Below are positions 16,593 through 26,226 of a DNA stretch of 38,194 nt, piece by piece. Under the pieces are notes generated by a model, which saw nothing but the letters and a program-made list of their open reading frames with translations, was not told the origin of the DNA and did not search any database. Source of the stretch: Bacteroidia bacterium (GTDB taxonomy: Bacteria > Bacteroidota > Bacteroidia > Flavobacteriales_D > Crocinitomicaceae); contig JAUICI010000013.1 of NCBI GenBank assembly GCA_030427935.1, positions 1-38,194 of the forward strand, read 5' to 3'. A program made the position numbers and the translations under genes. Position 1 is the stretch's first letter, and every line of letters begins with the position of its first letter.

Positions 16593-17637
16593 TATTAAAG
16601 TAGGAATTACAATAGGAGATATTAATGGAATTGGTCCTGAAATCATTATTAAAGCACTAAAGGACACCAGATATTTCTCCGAGTTCACACCTATTATATA
16701 TGGTTCAGCAAAAGTGATGTCTTTTCACAAGAAGGCAATCAATGATCAGCACTTCAACTTTACTTCCATCAAAAGTGCAGATGAAGCTAAAGGAAAAAAA
16801 GTAAGTGTAATTAACTGCTGGAATGATGAAGTAAAGATTAATTTAGGTGAAACCAATACTATAGGAGGCGAATATGCCTTTAAATCTTTGGAAGCCGCAA
16901 CTAAGGATCTTGCAGCAAATAAAATTGATGTTTTAGTTACGGCACCAATCAACAAAAAAAGTATTCAAGATGCCGGGTTTAAATTCCCAGGTCACACCGA
17001 GTACTTGGCTGATCTATCCAATGTGGACGAGGCTTTGATGTTGATGGTTTACGAAGGATTGAGAGTCGCCTTGGTAACTGCACACGACCCATTAAAAGAT
17101 GTAGCTTCTAAGATCACTAAAGAAAGTGTGACACACAAAATCAATCAATTACATCAGTCTCTGACCAGAGATTTCAGCATTCGAAAGCCAAAAATTGCTG
17201 TTCTTGGTTTAAATCCGCATGCAGGAGAAAGAGGAAATATGGGTGATGAAGAAATCAACCACATCTTACCCGCAATTGGAGAATGTAAATCGAAAGACCT
17301 ATTAGTATATGGGCCTTATGCTGCCGATAGCTTTTTTGGTTCTGAAAATTTGAAGAATTTTGATGGTGTCGTGGCTATGTATCATGATCAAGGTCTCACA
17401 GGATTTAAATCCATCGCTTTTGGAAATGGAGTGAATTATACAGCGGGTCTTCCCATAGTAAGAACCTCTCCTGATCATGGAACTGCTATGGATATCGCCG
17501 GTAAAAATAAGGCCAATGAAAATTCCATTCGAAACGCCATATTTTTAGCAATAGACATCTATAAGAATAGGCAAATGGAAAAAGAAATTACCGCCAATCC
17601 TCTTAAGCCTCAGAAAACTGGCTCTAAGAATGATTAA
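16579..17637 (+). CDS. pdxA: 4-hydroxythreonine-4-phosphate dehydrogenase
   Basis: 352 residues from ATG 16579 (a TTG at 16573 would add two residues). The enzyme oxidises 4-phosphohydroxy-L-threonine in the DXP-dependent pathway to pyridoxal phosphate. The N-terminus VGITIGDINGIGPEIIIKAL is the family opening. The metal-binding histidines are in FPGHTEYLADL, NPHAGERG and MYHDQGLTGFK, and the ending TSPDHGTAMDIAG is typical. The start lies inside the last codons of pepA. It stands directly upstream of the DUF177-rpmF promoter. Confidence 0.95.
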   Translation: MEKRNIKVGITIGDINGIGPEIIIKALKDTRYFSEFTPIIYGSAKVMSFHKKAINDQHFNFTSIKSADEAKGKKVSVINCWNDEVKINLGETNTIGGEYAFKSLEAATKDLAANKIDVLVTAPINKKSIQDAGFKFPGHTEYLADLSNVDEALMLMVYEGLRVALVTAHDPLKDVASKITKESVTHKINQLHQSLTRDFSIRKPKIAVLGLNPHAGERGNMGDEEINHILPAIGECKSKDLLVYGPYAADSFFGSENLKNFDGVVAMYHDQGLTGFKSIAFGNGVNYTAGLPIVRTSPDHGTAMDIAGKNKANENSIRNAIFLAIDIYKNRQMEKEITANPLKPQKTGSKND

Positions 17638-17666
17638 ATTTCTTTTTTTATAAAAATTTTTATCCC

Positions 17667-17674
17667 TATCTTTG
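17667..17674 (+). promoter_or_regulatory. -7 box of the DUF177-rpmF-plsX-fabH-accBC promoter
   Basis: TATCTTTG is an exact TAnnTTTG match 19 bases before the GTG start at 17694, after an AT-rich stretch (17640-17660). It gives the ribosomal/lipid operon its own promoter, separate from pepA-pdxA. Confidence 0.65.
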
Positions 17675-17693
17675 CCCTCTTAAATTTCGTGAG

Positions 17694-18248
17694 GTGCAAA
17701 GTTTTGACAAGACATTTGAAATCAATTTTAGTTCTTTAAAAACTGGAATTCACGAGTTTAAGTTCGTCCTTGACGATACGTTCTTTGATCAACTGGAGTT
17801 AGATAGAGAGTTTAAAGATTCCGAGATCGAATTTGATGTAAGGCTTGATAAGTCAGAAAACATGCTGACTTTCGACTTCACTTTAAATGGGGAAGCACTT
17901 ATGCCTTGTGGTCGATGTACAGATGATATGGCATTCGAATTTGATGGCGAATACAGACAAATCATGAAATTTGGTGAAGAATCCCTGAGAGAAGATGAAT
18001 TGTGGGTATTATCTCCCGCTGAATATAAAGTCAACTTGGGATCGCTACTTTATGAATTCTCCATGCTATCGATTCCTACGAATGTTTTTCATGAAAATGA
18101 AGAGGATTGTAATCAGGAATATTTATCAAGCATATCTGACTATCTGTTGACTGAAGTACCGGAAGAAGACGAAAACAACGAAGAAAATGATGAAGAAATT
18201 GACCCCAGATGGAGTCAATTGAAAAACTTAAAAAATAAAAACAATTAG
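17694..18248 (+). CDS. DUF177 (YceD-family) protein
   Basis: 184 residues. DUF177 proteins are found next to rpmF in most bacteria and plants and are implicated in 23S rRNA/50S accumulation. The conserved family motif is the CxxC pair C72/C75 in MPCGRCTDD. The C-terminal 30 residues are acidic ([20 protein letters not shown]), followed by a short basic tail. The start is GTG 17694, the first in-frame start after the promoter; no ATG is available upstream of the conserved region. The stop lies 2 bases before rpmF, so the pair is translationally linked. Confidence 0.88.
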   Translation: MQSFDKTFEINFSSLKTGIHEFKFVLDDTFFDQLELDREFKDSEIEFDVRLDKSENMLTFDFTLNGEALMPCGRCTDDMAFEFDGEYRQIMKFGEESLREDELWVLSPAEYKVNLGSLLYEFSMLSIPTNVFHENEEDCNQEYLSSISDYLLTEVPEEDENNEENDEEIDPRWSQLKNLKNKNN

Positions 18249-18250
18249 AG

Positions 18251-18442
18251 ATGGCACATCCTAAGAGAAAACAGTCGAAAACTAGAAGAGACAAAAGAAG
18301 AACTCATGTTAAGGCTACAGCTGCAAATGTTTCTACATGTCCAACTACTGGTCAGCCACATTTGTTCCACAGAGCTCACTGGCATGAAGGAAAATTGTAC
18401 TACAAAGGAAAAGTTATTTTAGAAAAAGAAGTTGCAGTTTAA
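18251..18442 (+). CDS. rpmF: 50S ribosomal protein L32
   Basis: 63 residues, normal for L32. The N-terminus [18 protein letters not shown] is the universal, strongly basic L32 opening. The C-terminal half has a single cysteine followed by histidines ([18 protein letters not shown]) instead of the four-cysteine zinc knuckle seen in other phyla; as far as I know this is the usual Bacteroidota form. It sits between DUF177 and plsX, the classic order. Confidence 0.97.
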   Translation: MAHPKRKQSKTRRDKRRTHVKATAANVSTCPTTGQPHLFHRAHWHEGKLYYKGKVILEKEVAV

Positions 18443-18493
18443 TTCATAATTCTTTGTTATCTTCCCATCGAATTTTAGAGGAAGAACTGAGAC

Positions 18494-19432
18494 ATGAAAA
18501 TTGCTATAGATATTATGGGCGGCGACTTTGCTCCTGAAGCGAATGTTTCAGGAGCGATTGAAGCCCGAAAAGAACTTCCTTCTGAATGCACAATTGTCCT
18601 TATTGGCGACAAAGACAGCATTCACAACTCCCTTCAAGAACTTAATGGTGATCCCAATGATTTTGAGATCGTATATACGACTGAGGTTGTTACCATGAGT
18701 GACCACCCTGCACGGGTAATTGGTCAAAAACCAGATTCCAGCATTGTAAAAGGCTTCAAATTATTAGCAGCAAAAGAAATTGACTGTTTTGCTAGTACAG
18801 GAAATACTGGTGCGATGCTTGCGGGTTCCATGTTGGTTATCAATACAATTCCAGGAGTTATTCGACCTTGTATCACTTCATCCATTCCGCGACCAGACGG
18901 CAAGCATAATTTAGTGCTTGATGTTGGATCAAACGCGGATTGTAAGCCCGACGTACTTTATCAATTTGCCATATTAGGAAATATCTACTCCAAGTTGATT
19001 CTTGGCTTTGATAATCCAAAAGTAGGACTTCTGAATATTGGTGAGGAAGAGGAAAAAGGAAACCTCTTAACTCAGTCTGCTCACAAGCTCATGAAAGGAT
19101 CAACTGACTTCAATTTTATTGGAAATGTAGAATCTCGATATATCTTCGAAGATTTTGCGGATGTCATTGTCTGTGACGGATTTACAGGAAACGTAATCTT
19201 GAAAGAAGCCGAGGGACTCTATAAATTAATCAAAAAAAGAGGTATCGAAGACGAATATTTTAATAAATTTAACTACGAAAATTACGGCGGAACACCGATT
19301 TTAGGTATTAATTCCAATGTGATCATTGGTCATGGAATCTCAAGTGGAAAAGCTGTAAAAAATATGTTAGTTTTGTCCTACGAAGTGACAAAAAACGAAC
19401 TTTCGAATAAAATAAAAGAACTTTTCATATAA
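18494..19432 (+). CDS. plsX: Phosphate acyltransferase PlsX
   Basis: 312 residues. PlsX converts acyl-ACP to acyl-phosphate, the donor for glycerol-3-phosphate acylation by PlsY, at the inner face of the membrane. The opening [20 protein letters not shown] is diagnostic. [14 protein letters not shown] near residue 95, [12 protein letters not shown] near 140 and [16 protein letters not shown] near 215 are family blocks. The length is slightly below the 330-350 often seen but the ends look natural. It lies 51 bases after rpmF and 1 base before fabH. Confidence 0.95.
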   Translation: MKIAIDIMGGDFAPEANVSGAIEARKELPSECTIVLIGDKDSIHNSLQELNGDPNDFEIVYTTEVVTMSDHPARVIGQKPDSSIVKGFKLLAAKEIDCFASTGNTGAMLAGSMLVINTIPGVIRPCITSSIPRPDGKHNLVLDVGSNADCKPDVLYQFAILGNIYSKLILGFDNPKVGLLNIGEEEEKGNLLTQSAHKLMKGSTDFNFIGNVESRYIFEDFADVIVCDGFTGNVILKEAEGLYKLIKKRGIEDEYFNKFNYENYGGTPILGINSNVIIGHGISSGKAVKNMLVLSYEVTKNELSNKIKELFI

Positions 19433-19433
19433 T

Positions 19434-20426
19434 ATGTCGAAAATCACAGCTGCGATAACAGGTATTCAAGGATATGTCCCAGACGACGTTATGACGAATC
19501 ATGATTTGGAAAAGATCGTGGATACAAATGACGAATGGATCAGAACTCGAACTGGAATTGAAGAAAGACGAATTCTTAAAGGGGAGGCATGTTCCTTTTT
19601 GGGCGTCAAAGCAGTTGAAGGTCTTTTGGAGAAAACAGGTACGGATCCGATGGACATTGACATGGTTATTTGTGGTACGGTGACTCCAGACTACGGTTTC
19701 CCAAGCACAGCCAACCTCATCTGTGATAAAGTAGGAATGAAAAATGCCTGGGGATATGATTTGATTGCAGCTTGTTCTGGATTTATTTACGGACTTACAA
19801 CTGCAGCATCTTTCATTGAATCAGGAAGACATAAAAAAATTATTGTGATTGGTATTGATAAAATGTCAGCTATCCTCAATTACGAAGATCGTACGACTTG
19901 TGTGATTTTTGGTGATGGTGGTGGAGCTGCATTGGTAGAACCCAACGAAGAAGGGATGGGAGTTATCGATACAATCATGAAGTCTGATGGTTCGGGTGTG
20001 AATTACCTGTACCAACCTGGTGGTGGTTCTGCTCATCCAGCTTCGCATGAAACTGTGGATCAAAGAATGCACTTTGTTCATCAGGAAGGTAAACAAGTAT
20101 TCAAATTTGCAGTGACCAATATGGCTGATGTTTCGGCCGAAATCATGGAAAGAAATAATTTGACCAGTGATGATGTTGATTGGCTCGTACCGCATCAAGC
20201 TAACTTGAGAATTATTGATGCAACTGCAAATCGAATGGGTCTTCCTAAAGAGAAGGTCATGGTCAATATCCAGAAATATGGAAACACGACTGCAGGCACC
20301 CTTCCTCTTTGTTTGTGGGACTGGGAAAAACAGTTGAAAAAAGGAGATAATTTAATTTTGTCGGCTTTTGGTGGAGGCTTCACATGGGGAGCAATCTACT
20401 TGAAGTGGGCTTATGATTCTAAATAA
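19434..20426 (+). CDS. fabH: 3-oxoacyl-[ACP] synthase III
   Basis: 330 residues. FabH condenses an acyl-CoA primer with malonyl-ACP to start fatty acid synthesis. The catalytic triad is complete: C114 in [10 protein letters not shown]254 in PHQANLRI and N284 in YGNTTAGT. The N-terminal part has the family pattern [10 protein letters not shown] in the form [14 protein letters not shown], and the C-terminus [17 protein letters not shown] is typical. It follows plsX with one base between and precedes accB by 18 bases. Confidence 0.97.
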   Translation: MSKITAAITGIQGYVPDDVMTNHDLEKIVDTNDEWIRTRTGIEERRILKGEACSFLGVKAVEGLLEKTGTDPMDIDMVICGTVTPDYGFPSTANLICDKVGMKNAWGYDLIAACSGFIYGLTTAASFIESGRHKKIIVIGIDKMSAILNYEDRTTCVIFGDGGGAALVEPNEEGMGVIDTIMKSDGSGVNYLYQPGGGSAHPASHETVDQRMHFVHQEGKQVFKFAVTNMADVSAEIMERNNLTSDDVDWLVPHQANLRIIDATANRMGLPKEKVMVNIQKYGNTTAGTLPLCLWDWEKQLKKGDNLILSAFGGGFTWGAIYLKWAYDSK

Positions 20427-20444
20427 ATAAGTAAACCAATTAAT

Positions 20445-20951
20445 ATGAACTTAAGCGAAATTCAGGATTTAATAAAATTCGTTGCTAAGTCAGGTGTTAA
20501 CGAAGTAGAGATCGAACAAAAAGATTTTAAGATCACTATTAAGTCTGACAGTCTGAAAAAGAAAAAAGGTCAAGAGCAAATCTTAGTTCAAGCAGCTCCT
20601 GTTGCTGCTGCACCTGTTGCTGCTCCGGCACCAGCACCTGTTGCTGCTGCACCTGCGCCAGCTCCTGCTCCGGCAGCCGCGGCTCCTGCACCAGCAGAAG
20701 ATGAATCAAAATATGTAACAATTAAGTCACCAATGATTGGTACTTTCTATAGATCTCCATCTCCAGATAAAGATGTATTTGTTGAGGTTGGTGATTCTGT
20801 AAAACCAGGTGATTGCATTTGTATCATTGAAGCTATGAAATTGTTCAATGAAATCGAATCAGAAGTTTCAGGAAAAATCGTGAAAGTTTTGGTTGATGAT
20901 GCAACTCCAGTAGAATATGATCAACCATTATTCTTGGTTGACCCATCTTAA
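20445..20951 (+). CDS. accB: Biotin carboxyl carrier protein of acetyl-CoA carboxylase
   Basis: 168 residues. An N-terminal helical domain (1-45) is followed by an Ala/Pro linker (about 46-85, almost only A, P and V), typical of BCCP flexibility. The biotinyl domain (about 88-168) has the biotinylated lysine K132 in [10 protein letters not shown]. It carries the carboxybiotin between biotin carboxylase (AccC, the next gene) and carboxyltransferase, which is not in this window. The linker DNA (20590-20700) is built of near-repeated GCTCCTG/GCACC codons and is a likely site of length variation. Confidence 0.97.
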   Translation: MNLSEIQDLIKFVAKSGVNEVEIEQKDFKITIKSDSLKKKKGQEQILVQAAPVAAAPVAAPAPAPVAAAPAPAPAPAAAAPAPAEDESKYVTIKSPMIGTFYRSPSPDKDVFVEVGDSVKPGDCICIIEAMKLFNEIESEVSGKIVKVLVDDATPVEYDQPLFLVDPS

Positions 20952-20973
20952 TTGTTGATACTAAAAAGAAATT

Positions 20974-22308
20974 ATGTTTAAGAAGATTCTTATTGCAAAT
21001 AGAGGGGAAATTGCCCTGAGAGTAATAAGAACTTGTAAGGAAATGGGAATCAAAACGGTTGCTGTTTATTCCACTGCGGATAAAGACAGTTTACATGTGA
21101 GATTCGCTGACGAAGCCGTATGTATTGGTCCTCCTGCAAGTTCTGAATCCTATCTTCAGATTCCTAAGATTATTGCGGCCGCTGAGATTACAAATGCAGA
21201 CGCCATACATCCAGGATATGGATTCTTATCTGAAAACGCGAAATTTTCAAGAGTTTGTGCAGAACACAATATCAAGTTTATTGGTGCCTTGCCAGAGCAA
21301 ATTGAAAAAATGGGTGACAAAGCCACGGCTAAAGCAACCATGATTGAGGCTGGCGTTCCTTGTGTTCCAGGTTCCGAAGGACTTCTTGAGTCATTAGCGC
21401 ATGCTAAGAAAATGGCGAAAAAGATTAAATATCCTGTGATCATCAAAGCCACTGCTGGTGGAGGTGGAAAAGGAATGAGAATAATCTGGAATGAAGAAGA
21501 ACTCGAACCAAATTGGGATTCTGCAAGACAAGAAGCTGCAGCTTCATTTGGAAATGATGGGATGTATATGGAGAAGTTCATTGAAGAGCCTCGACATATT
21601 GAAATCCAAATTGCTGGTGACCAGCACGGAAATGCATGCCACATGTCAGAAAGAGATTGTTCAATCCAAAGAAGACACCAAAAATTGGTTGAGGAAACGC
21701 CCTCTCCTTTCATGACTGATGCCCTAAGAAAGAAAATGGGTGAAGCGGCTATTAAAGCTACCAAGGCAGTAAATTACGAAGGAGTTGGAACGGTTGAGTT
21801 TTTGGTTGACAAAAACAGAAACTTCTACTTCATGGAAATGAACACTCGTATCCAAGTAGAACATACCATTACAGAAGAAGTAATCAATTTTGACTTGATC
21901 AAAGAACAAATCAAAATTGCTTGGGGTGACAAAATCTCTGGAAAAAATTACGAACCACAAATGTGTTCGATTCAATGTAGAATCAATGCGGAGGATCCGG
22001 ATAATGATTTCAGACCTTCTCCAGGGAAGATTACAACTTATCACGAACCAGGTGGGCATGGACTAAGATTGGATACGCATGTTTATGCAAGTTACGTGAT
22101 CCCTCCATTCTATGATTCCATGATCTCAAAGCTAATTGTAGTTGCCCAAACAAGAGAAGAAGCAATTACAAAAATGCAAAGAGCCTTGGATGAATACATC
22201 ATTGAAGGAGTGAAAACAACCATTCCATTCCATCAAAAATTGATGAAAGACGAAAACTTCCGAAAAGGAAACTTCACAACGAAATTCCTTGAGGATTTTG
22301 AATATTAA
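20974..22308 (+). CDS. accC: Biotin carboxylase subunit of acetyl-CoA carboxylase
   Basis: 444 residues, the usual size. It carboxylates biotin on AccB with ATP and bicarbonate. The N-terminal biotin carboxylase domain opens [18 protein letters not shown]. The ATP-grasp region has [11 protein letters not shown] near 160 and the metal- and substrate-binding [11 protein letters not shown] near 288. The C-terminal domain contains [15 protein letters not shown]. It follows accB by 22 bases in the same operon and ends before a strong hairpin. The fused-carrier architecture of pyruvate or propionyl-CoA carboxylase is excluded because the protein ends after the biotin carboxylase C-terminal domain. 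Confidence 0.97.
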   Translation: MFKKILIANRGEIALRVIRTCKEMGIKTVAVYSTADKDSLHVRFADEAVCIGPPASSESYLQIPKIIAAAEITNADAIHPGYGFLSENAKFSRVCAEHNIKFIGALPEQIEKMGDKATAKATMIEAGVPCVPGSEGLLESLAHAKKMAKKIKYPVIIKATAGGGGKGMRIIWNEEELEPNWDSARQEAAASFGNDGMYMEKFIEEPRHIEIQIAGDQHGNACHMSERDCSIQRRHQKLVEETPSPFMTDALRKKMGEAAIKATKAVNYEGVGTVEFLVDKNRNFYFMEMNTRIQVEHTITEEVINFDLIKEQIKIAWGDKISGKNYEPQMCSIQCRINAEDPDNDFRPSPGKITTYHEPGGHGLRLDTHVYASYVIPPFYDSMISKLIVVAQTREEAITKMQRALDEYIIEGVKTTIPFHQKLMKDENFRKGNFTTKFLEDFEY

Positions 22309-22313
22309 AACTG

Positions 22314-22340
22314 AAAGGAGCTTAAAAAGCTCCTTTTTTT
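22314..22340 (+). terminator. Intrinsic terminator of the lipid operon, abutting the next start codon
   Basis: AAAGGAGCTT (22314-22323) pairs perfectly with AAGCTCCTTT (22327-22336) around a 3-base loop, followed by TTTT (22337-22340). The ATG of the following lipoprotein begins at 22341, with no spacer after the T-run. Confidence 0.85.
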
Positions 22341-22889
22341 ATGCTTAAAATTTTTCCCATACTACTTCTAGTTATTTTCTCCTGCGCGCCCAAGAAAAAA
22401 GAGAAAAACCCACTTATTGCCCATTGCGATGGAGAATCCATTGAAATCGCACTAAAACCACAGGGGAAAAACGCACTTACACTCTATCCGGAAAAGGATG
22501 AATTGGATAGCAAAAAAGCATGGAAAATCGACTACCCTGTTTACCATTGGGAGATCGCGGATGTGGACAATGATGGCTGTGATGAAATTTTGGTAGGTGT
22601 AACAAAAACAACTCGTTTTGATCCGAATCCGGGTAAACGCCTTTTTATTTTTAAATTATTTGATGGTCATATTCGCCCAAAATGGATGGGTTCAAGATTG
22701 AGTAAACCTCTTGTTACTTTTAAAGCCATTGGACATGACAAAACCTTTATTTTATCACTGGAAGAAGATGGTGAAAACGAATTCCTGATCGCCTATTATG
22801 AATACGGAGAATTTGGACTGGAATTCGTCTCTTACCTACACAGAAAACTAAGCGAAAATTCAGCTAAACTCCTTTTTCAATTTTATTGA
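22341..22889 (+). CDS. Small lipoprotein with an FG-GAP/VCBS-like motif, unknown function
   Basis: 182 residues. A lipoprotein signal (MLKIFPILLLVIFSC) places the lipidated cysteine at C15. The mature part contains WEIADVDNDGCDEILVG near residue 72, the DxDxDG..E loop of FG-GAP/VCBS beta-propeller blades, but only one clear blade is visible, so a complete propeller is not supported. The start is fixed by the signal peptide, although it directly abuts the accC terminator. Transcription must therefore come from read-through or from an unusual leader. The function is not recognised. Confidence 0.75.
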   Translation: MLKIFPILLLVIFSCAPKKKEKNPLIAHCDGESIEIALKPQGKNALTLYPEKDELDSKKAWKIDYPVYHWEIADVDNDGCDEILVGVTKTTRFDPNPGKRLFIFKLFDGHIRPKWMGSRLSKPLVTFKAIGHDKTFILSLEEDGENEFLIAYYEYGEFGLEFVSYLHRKLSENSAKLLFQFY

Positions 22890-22932
22890 TTCGAATTTTA
22901 CTTGATTCCATTTAATAGTCCACTGAAAATAG

Positions 22933-22940
22933 TATTTTTG
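22933..22940 (+). promoter_or_regulatory. -7 box upstream of the DUF3160 lipoprotein
   Basis: TATTTTTG matches TAnnTTTG exactly, 41 bases before ATG 22982. No TTG lies at normal -33 spacing. Confidence 0.5.
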
Positions 22941-22981
22941 AACTCATTACAACTAAAACACTAAAGTTCAAAAACATAGAT

Positions 22982-25414
22982 ATGAAAAAGATTATTCCAA
23001 TAACTTTATTGCTTTTCCTTTTTTCCTGTTCAAGTGAAGAAAAATCATCGGAAAAAGACGCGGATAATTCAGCTGAAAATCAAGAAACGGTGCAGGAGGA
23101 AAATGCAGTCGCTTTAGAGATTCCCGAATTATCTAAACTGATGCCTATTTCCAAAAATTTCAATAAAGGAAAAGTAGATATCTCTAAAGTAAATGTGGAG
23201 GAACTTTCTTTAGTGGAATGCCGAATTTATCGCAATCACATCTTAGCAACGAAGGGTCATTTGTTCATGAAAGCAGAATTGAGAGCCTTTTTTGATGCCA
23301 CAGATTATTACCAAGATTTGATGTGGAAAGTCTATGAAGAAGATTTAAAAGTAGATAAAAACCTGAGTCCGGAAGAACAAGAATTCGTAGATAAATTAAC
23401 CGCAAGAGAAAATGAATTGAAGAAGTCAAATTTCGTCGATAATAAGGTGAATTTGGCTAACCTAGTGAACCTGTATCAGTTCATGGATATCAAACCAGAA
23501 TTCCTTTCCGCGATTGCGAAAAATGGTTTTATTATCACTCCCGGAAAGAAGGAGCAGCTTTTCCATGTGTATGAAGAAAATGATTACAAACAGATTCCAA
23601 ACTTTATCACAACCGACATTTATTTGCAGTTATACCATATGTATTTCTCTTATGTCTTAAAATCAATAGAAAAGGAGAGTTTCATCCCAATGTTGCGATC
23701 AATTTGTAAAAATCAATACGAATATTTCATTGGTGAAATGGAAGGTGCTCAAGGTGATCTTAGAAAAGTATTGGCGAAAAATGCCGCTTTCTACAAAATT
23801 GGTGCTGACCTCTTATTGGAGAAAGGGTTTACAAGCGAGACTCACCCTGATATAGCAGAAATGGTTCAAACTGAATTACAGTTAATCCAAAAATTCCAAG
23901 CTGGAGAATCCCCTTTTATGAGTGGTCGACTTGTAGATTATTCTTTATATAAACCTAGAGGTCATTATACTCGAAAAGAAGAAATGAAGCAATATTTCAT
24001 GGCCATGATGTGGATGCAAAACGCCTTTTATTGTGGAGCCGAAAAGGATGGTCAGATCAAGGATATTCTCTTCCACGCTCTTGGATTGAAGATGAATCCA
24101 GCTTCTTTGGAAAAGTACAAGAAAATGGACGAGCCTTTAACTTTCATTTTTGGTCAGCAAGACAACTTGTCCATGATTGACGTTTTAAATGAAATGGAAA
24201 AAGAAGGTGTTTCGGATTTTGCGGCTGTGGAAAATGCAGATATCGGCAAATGGTCGAAGAAACTTGAAAAAATGTACAAGAAAAAGAACCGTATCATGTC
24301 TGGAAATGATGCTGGTCCCGGAGCTTGTTATAAGGTGAATTTTATTCCTCAACGATATTTAAACGATAATGACATTCTTCAAAATTTAGTGGATTTAGAA
24401 AATAAACCGTCACAAAGATGTTTTCCTCAAGGACTCGACATGTTCGCTGCCTTTGGAAATGACAATGCCAGAAAAATCCAATTAGAGGAAATGAAAGAAG
24501 GTGAAAAGTGGGATCAATACGAGAAGAATTTGGATAAGCAAACAAAGAAATTTGCTAAGAAAAATGACTGGGGCGAAACGGTGTATGATTCTTGGATTAA
24601 GATGTTACTGGACATGGATAATCAGGATTCGAAATATCCGTATTTCATGAATACTTCTCAATGGTCAAAGAAGAATTTGTTTACTGGACTAGCTTCTTGG
24701 GCTGAATTGAAGCATGATGCCATTTTATACGGAGAACAACCCATGGCTGCAGAATGTGGTGGTGGCGGACCTCCTGAGCCTTATACATTGGGATATGTAG
24801 AGCCGAATGTGAAATTTTGGGAAAGCCTGCTGGCATTGAGTAACAAAACTAAATCTATTTTAGAGGACAATGGCTTATACAATAAAGATGTAAAAGGCAA
24901 AACAACAGAAATCATTGAATCCATTGAATTTATGGTAAGCATCAGTAAAAAGGAACTTGCTGGGAAAAAATTGACACAAAGTGAATATGAAACCATAGAA
25001 GTTTTAGGTTCTTCCATAGAATGGCTGACTCTTTCCGTATTAGATCCTGATCTTTGGTTGGATAGCTGGGATTTGGTGCAAGGTCCTGATAAATCAGTTT
25101 CGGTTATTGCTGACATTTACACCAATAACGATCGAAAATGTGAGCAAATGGGGATCTTACACGTAGGAACAGGTTTAGTGAATGAAATTTATGTAGTTGT
25201 GGAGATTGAAGGTCTTCTATATCTAACAAAAGGAGCCACATTATCTTACCACGAATTCCAAAGAGCTCTTGACGATAGACTGACCGACGAAAAATGGCAA
25301 GAAATGCTCAAAAAAGGTAAACGCCCTGGAATACCTGCATGGATTCAAGAGATTATGTATGAAGAAGGCGCGCCAAAAGGAGACGAGAAAGTCTTCTACT
25401 CTTCTGGATGCTAA
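22982..25414 (+). CDS. DUF3160 lipoprotein with an N-terminal YARHG domain
   Basis: 810 residues. A lipoprotein signal (MKKIIPITLLLFLFSC) places lipidation at C16, followed by a disordered acidic spacer (17-60). Residues about 70-120 resemble a YARHG domain (CRIYRNHILATKGHLF, then an FFDATDYYQ segment), a small domain common on bacterial surface proteins. Residues about 180-800 fit DUF3160: NFITTDIYLQLYHMYFSYVLKS near 205, FMNTSQWSKKNLFTGLASW near 557 and ELKHDAILYGEQ near 577 are characteristic. The molecular function of DUF3160 is unknown. It is probably attached to the outer or inner membrane facing the periplasm. It has its own promoter and is followed by other envelope genes on the same strand. 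Confidence 0.85.
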   Translation: MKKIIPITLLLFLFSCSSEEKSSEKDADNSAENQETVQEENAVALEIPELSKLMPISKNFNKGKVDISKVNVEELSLVECRIYRNHILATKGHLFMKAELRAFFDATDYYQDLMWKVYEEDLKVDKNLSPEEQEFVDKLTARENELKKSNFVDNKVNLANLVNLYQFMDIKPEFLSAIAKNGFIITPGKKEQLFHVYEENDYKQIPNFITTDIYLQLYHMYFSYVLKSIEKESFIPMLRSICKNQYEYFIGEMEGAQGDLRKVLAKNAAFYKIGADLLLEKGFTSETHPDIAEMVQTELQLIQKFQAGESPFMSGRLVDYSLYKPRGHYTRKEEMKQYFMAMMWMQNAFYCGAEKDGQIKDILFHALGLKMNPASLEKYKKMDEPLTFIFGQQDNLSMIDVLNEMEKEGVSDFAAVENADIGKWSKKLEKMYKKKNRIMSGNDAGPGACYKVNFIPQRYLNDNDILQNLVDLENKPSQRCFPQGLDMFAAFGNDNARKIQLEEMKEGEKWDQYEKNLDKQTKKFAKKNDWGETVYDSWIKMLLDMDNQDSKYPYFMNTSQWSKKNLFTGLASWAELKHDAILYGEQPMAAECGGGGPPEPYTLGYVEPNVKFWESLLALSNKTKSILEDNGLYNKDVKGKTTEIIESIEFMVSISKKELAGKKLTQSEYETIEVLGSSIEWLTLSVLDPDLWLDSWDLVQGPDKSVSVIADIYTNNDRKCEQMGILHVGTGLVNEIYVVVEIEGLLYLTKGATLSYHEFQRALDDRLTDEKWQEMLKKGKRPGIPAWIQEIMYEEGAPKGDEKVFYSSGC

Positions 25415-25417
25415 ATT

Positions 25418-25448
25418 GAGTGGGAGTTTTGAGCAAGAGCAAGAGGAA
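25418..25448. repeat. Short 6-bp GAG-led degenerate repeat
   Basis: GAGTGG, GAGTTTT, GAGCAA, GAGCAA and GAGGAA follow each other directly after the DUF3160 stop codon. Only the last three units keep a strict 6-bp period. The remaining spacer to the next gene (25449-25578) shows nothing recognisable. Confidence 0.45.
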
Positions 25449-25578
25449 AAGTGCTAAACTAGGATTTCGCTTGATTCGGATTATTTTCTGTTGCTAAAGA
25501 ATTTAGAGTCTTTCATGAACTTCTTCTTTGAAGGGGTATGCTAAACAAGTAATTTACAGATTACTAAAATGTACAATT

Positions 25579-26184
25579 ATGAAATTATTTATTTGTTCCT
25601 TCACCCTGCTTTCATCTATTCTTTTTTCATATTCTCATTCTCAAGAGATGGGTGCTTTGACTGATGAAAGAGATGGTCAATCCTATAAAACGGTTACGAT
25701 TGATGGAAAAACTTGGTTAGCCGAAAATCTAAAATTCAAAGCAGAAGGAAGTGTTAGTTATAAAAAAGATGAAAAAAACGATGCTAAATACGGTCGATAT
25801 TACACCTATGAAGCTGCTCTAAAGTCATGTCCAACAGGATGGGAATTACCAACTGAAGAGCAATACCAGGCTCTTTCGGATAAATTTGGAGGAAATTATG
25901 ACTCGGGTAAAAAACTCAAAAGCACTTCAGATTGGTATTGGACTACAAATGGAGATAATAGCAGTGGGTTTAATATTGTTCCAGCCGGGAAAATTTACAA
26001 GAACAATGATTCTGGTCAAGGAGAAACTGCTACTTTTTGGGTAGCGGGAGAAGCACCAGAAGGAAAAGGACTAATACGAACCATTTCATCAAGGGATGGA
26101 AACACTTATAAAGCTTACAAGTTTAAAAATGAATCCTTTACCAAAGCAAATGGTAAAATGACCATACGTTGTATTAAAAAGTAA
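25579..26184 (+). CDS. Secreted FISUMP-domain protein
   Basis: 201 residues from ATG 25579, which begins a good signal peptide (MKLFICSFTLLSSILFSYSHSQ); 17 upstream in-frame codons are unlikely to be translated. The mature protein fits the Fibrobacter succinogenes major paralogous (FISUMP) domain: DERDGQSYKTVTIDGKTWLAENL, split as DERDGQSYKTV then DGKTWLAENL, then YGRYYTYEAAL, CPTGWELPTEEQYQAL, and the ending MTIRCIKK. Such domains occur on many secreted Bacteroidota proteins with unknown role. No lipobox or T9SS C-terminal domain is seen. Confidence 0.85.
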   Translation: MKLFICSFTLLSSILFSYSHSQEMGALTDERDGQSYKTVTIDGKTWLAENLKFKAEGSVSYKKDEKNDAKYGRYYTYEAALKSCPTGWELPTEEQYQALSDKFGGNYDSGKKLKSTSDWYWTTNGDNSSGFNIVPAGKIYKNNDSGQGETATFWVAGEAPEGKGLIRTISSRDGNTYKAYKFKNESFTKANGKMTIRCIKK

Positions 26185-26226
26185 CCTTGTACTGAAGAAT
26201 TTTTCTAAAATAGTACCTTTATCCTT

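Noticed and set aside
18251-18442. Loss of the zinc-knuckle cysteines in ribosomal protein L32
   Set aside because: The single-cysteine CPTTG...H..HRAHW form is, as far as I know, the ordinary Bacteroidota version, so it is not an oddity of this genome.
20590-20700. Repetitive GC-richer DNA that could be a tandem repeat element
   Set aside because: It encodes the Ala/Pro linker of AccB, a normal low-complexity protein segment.
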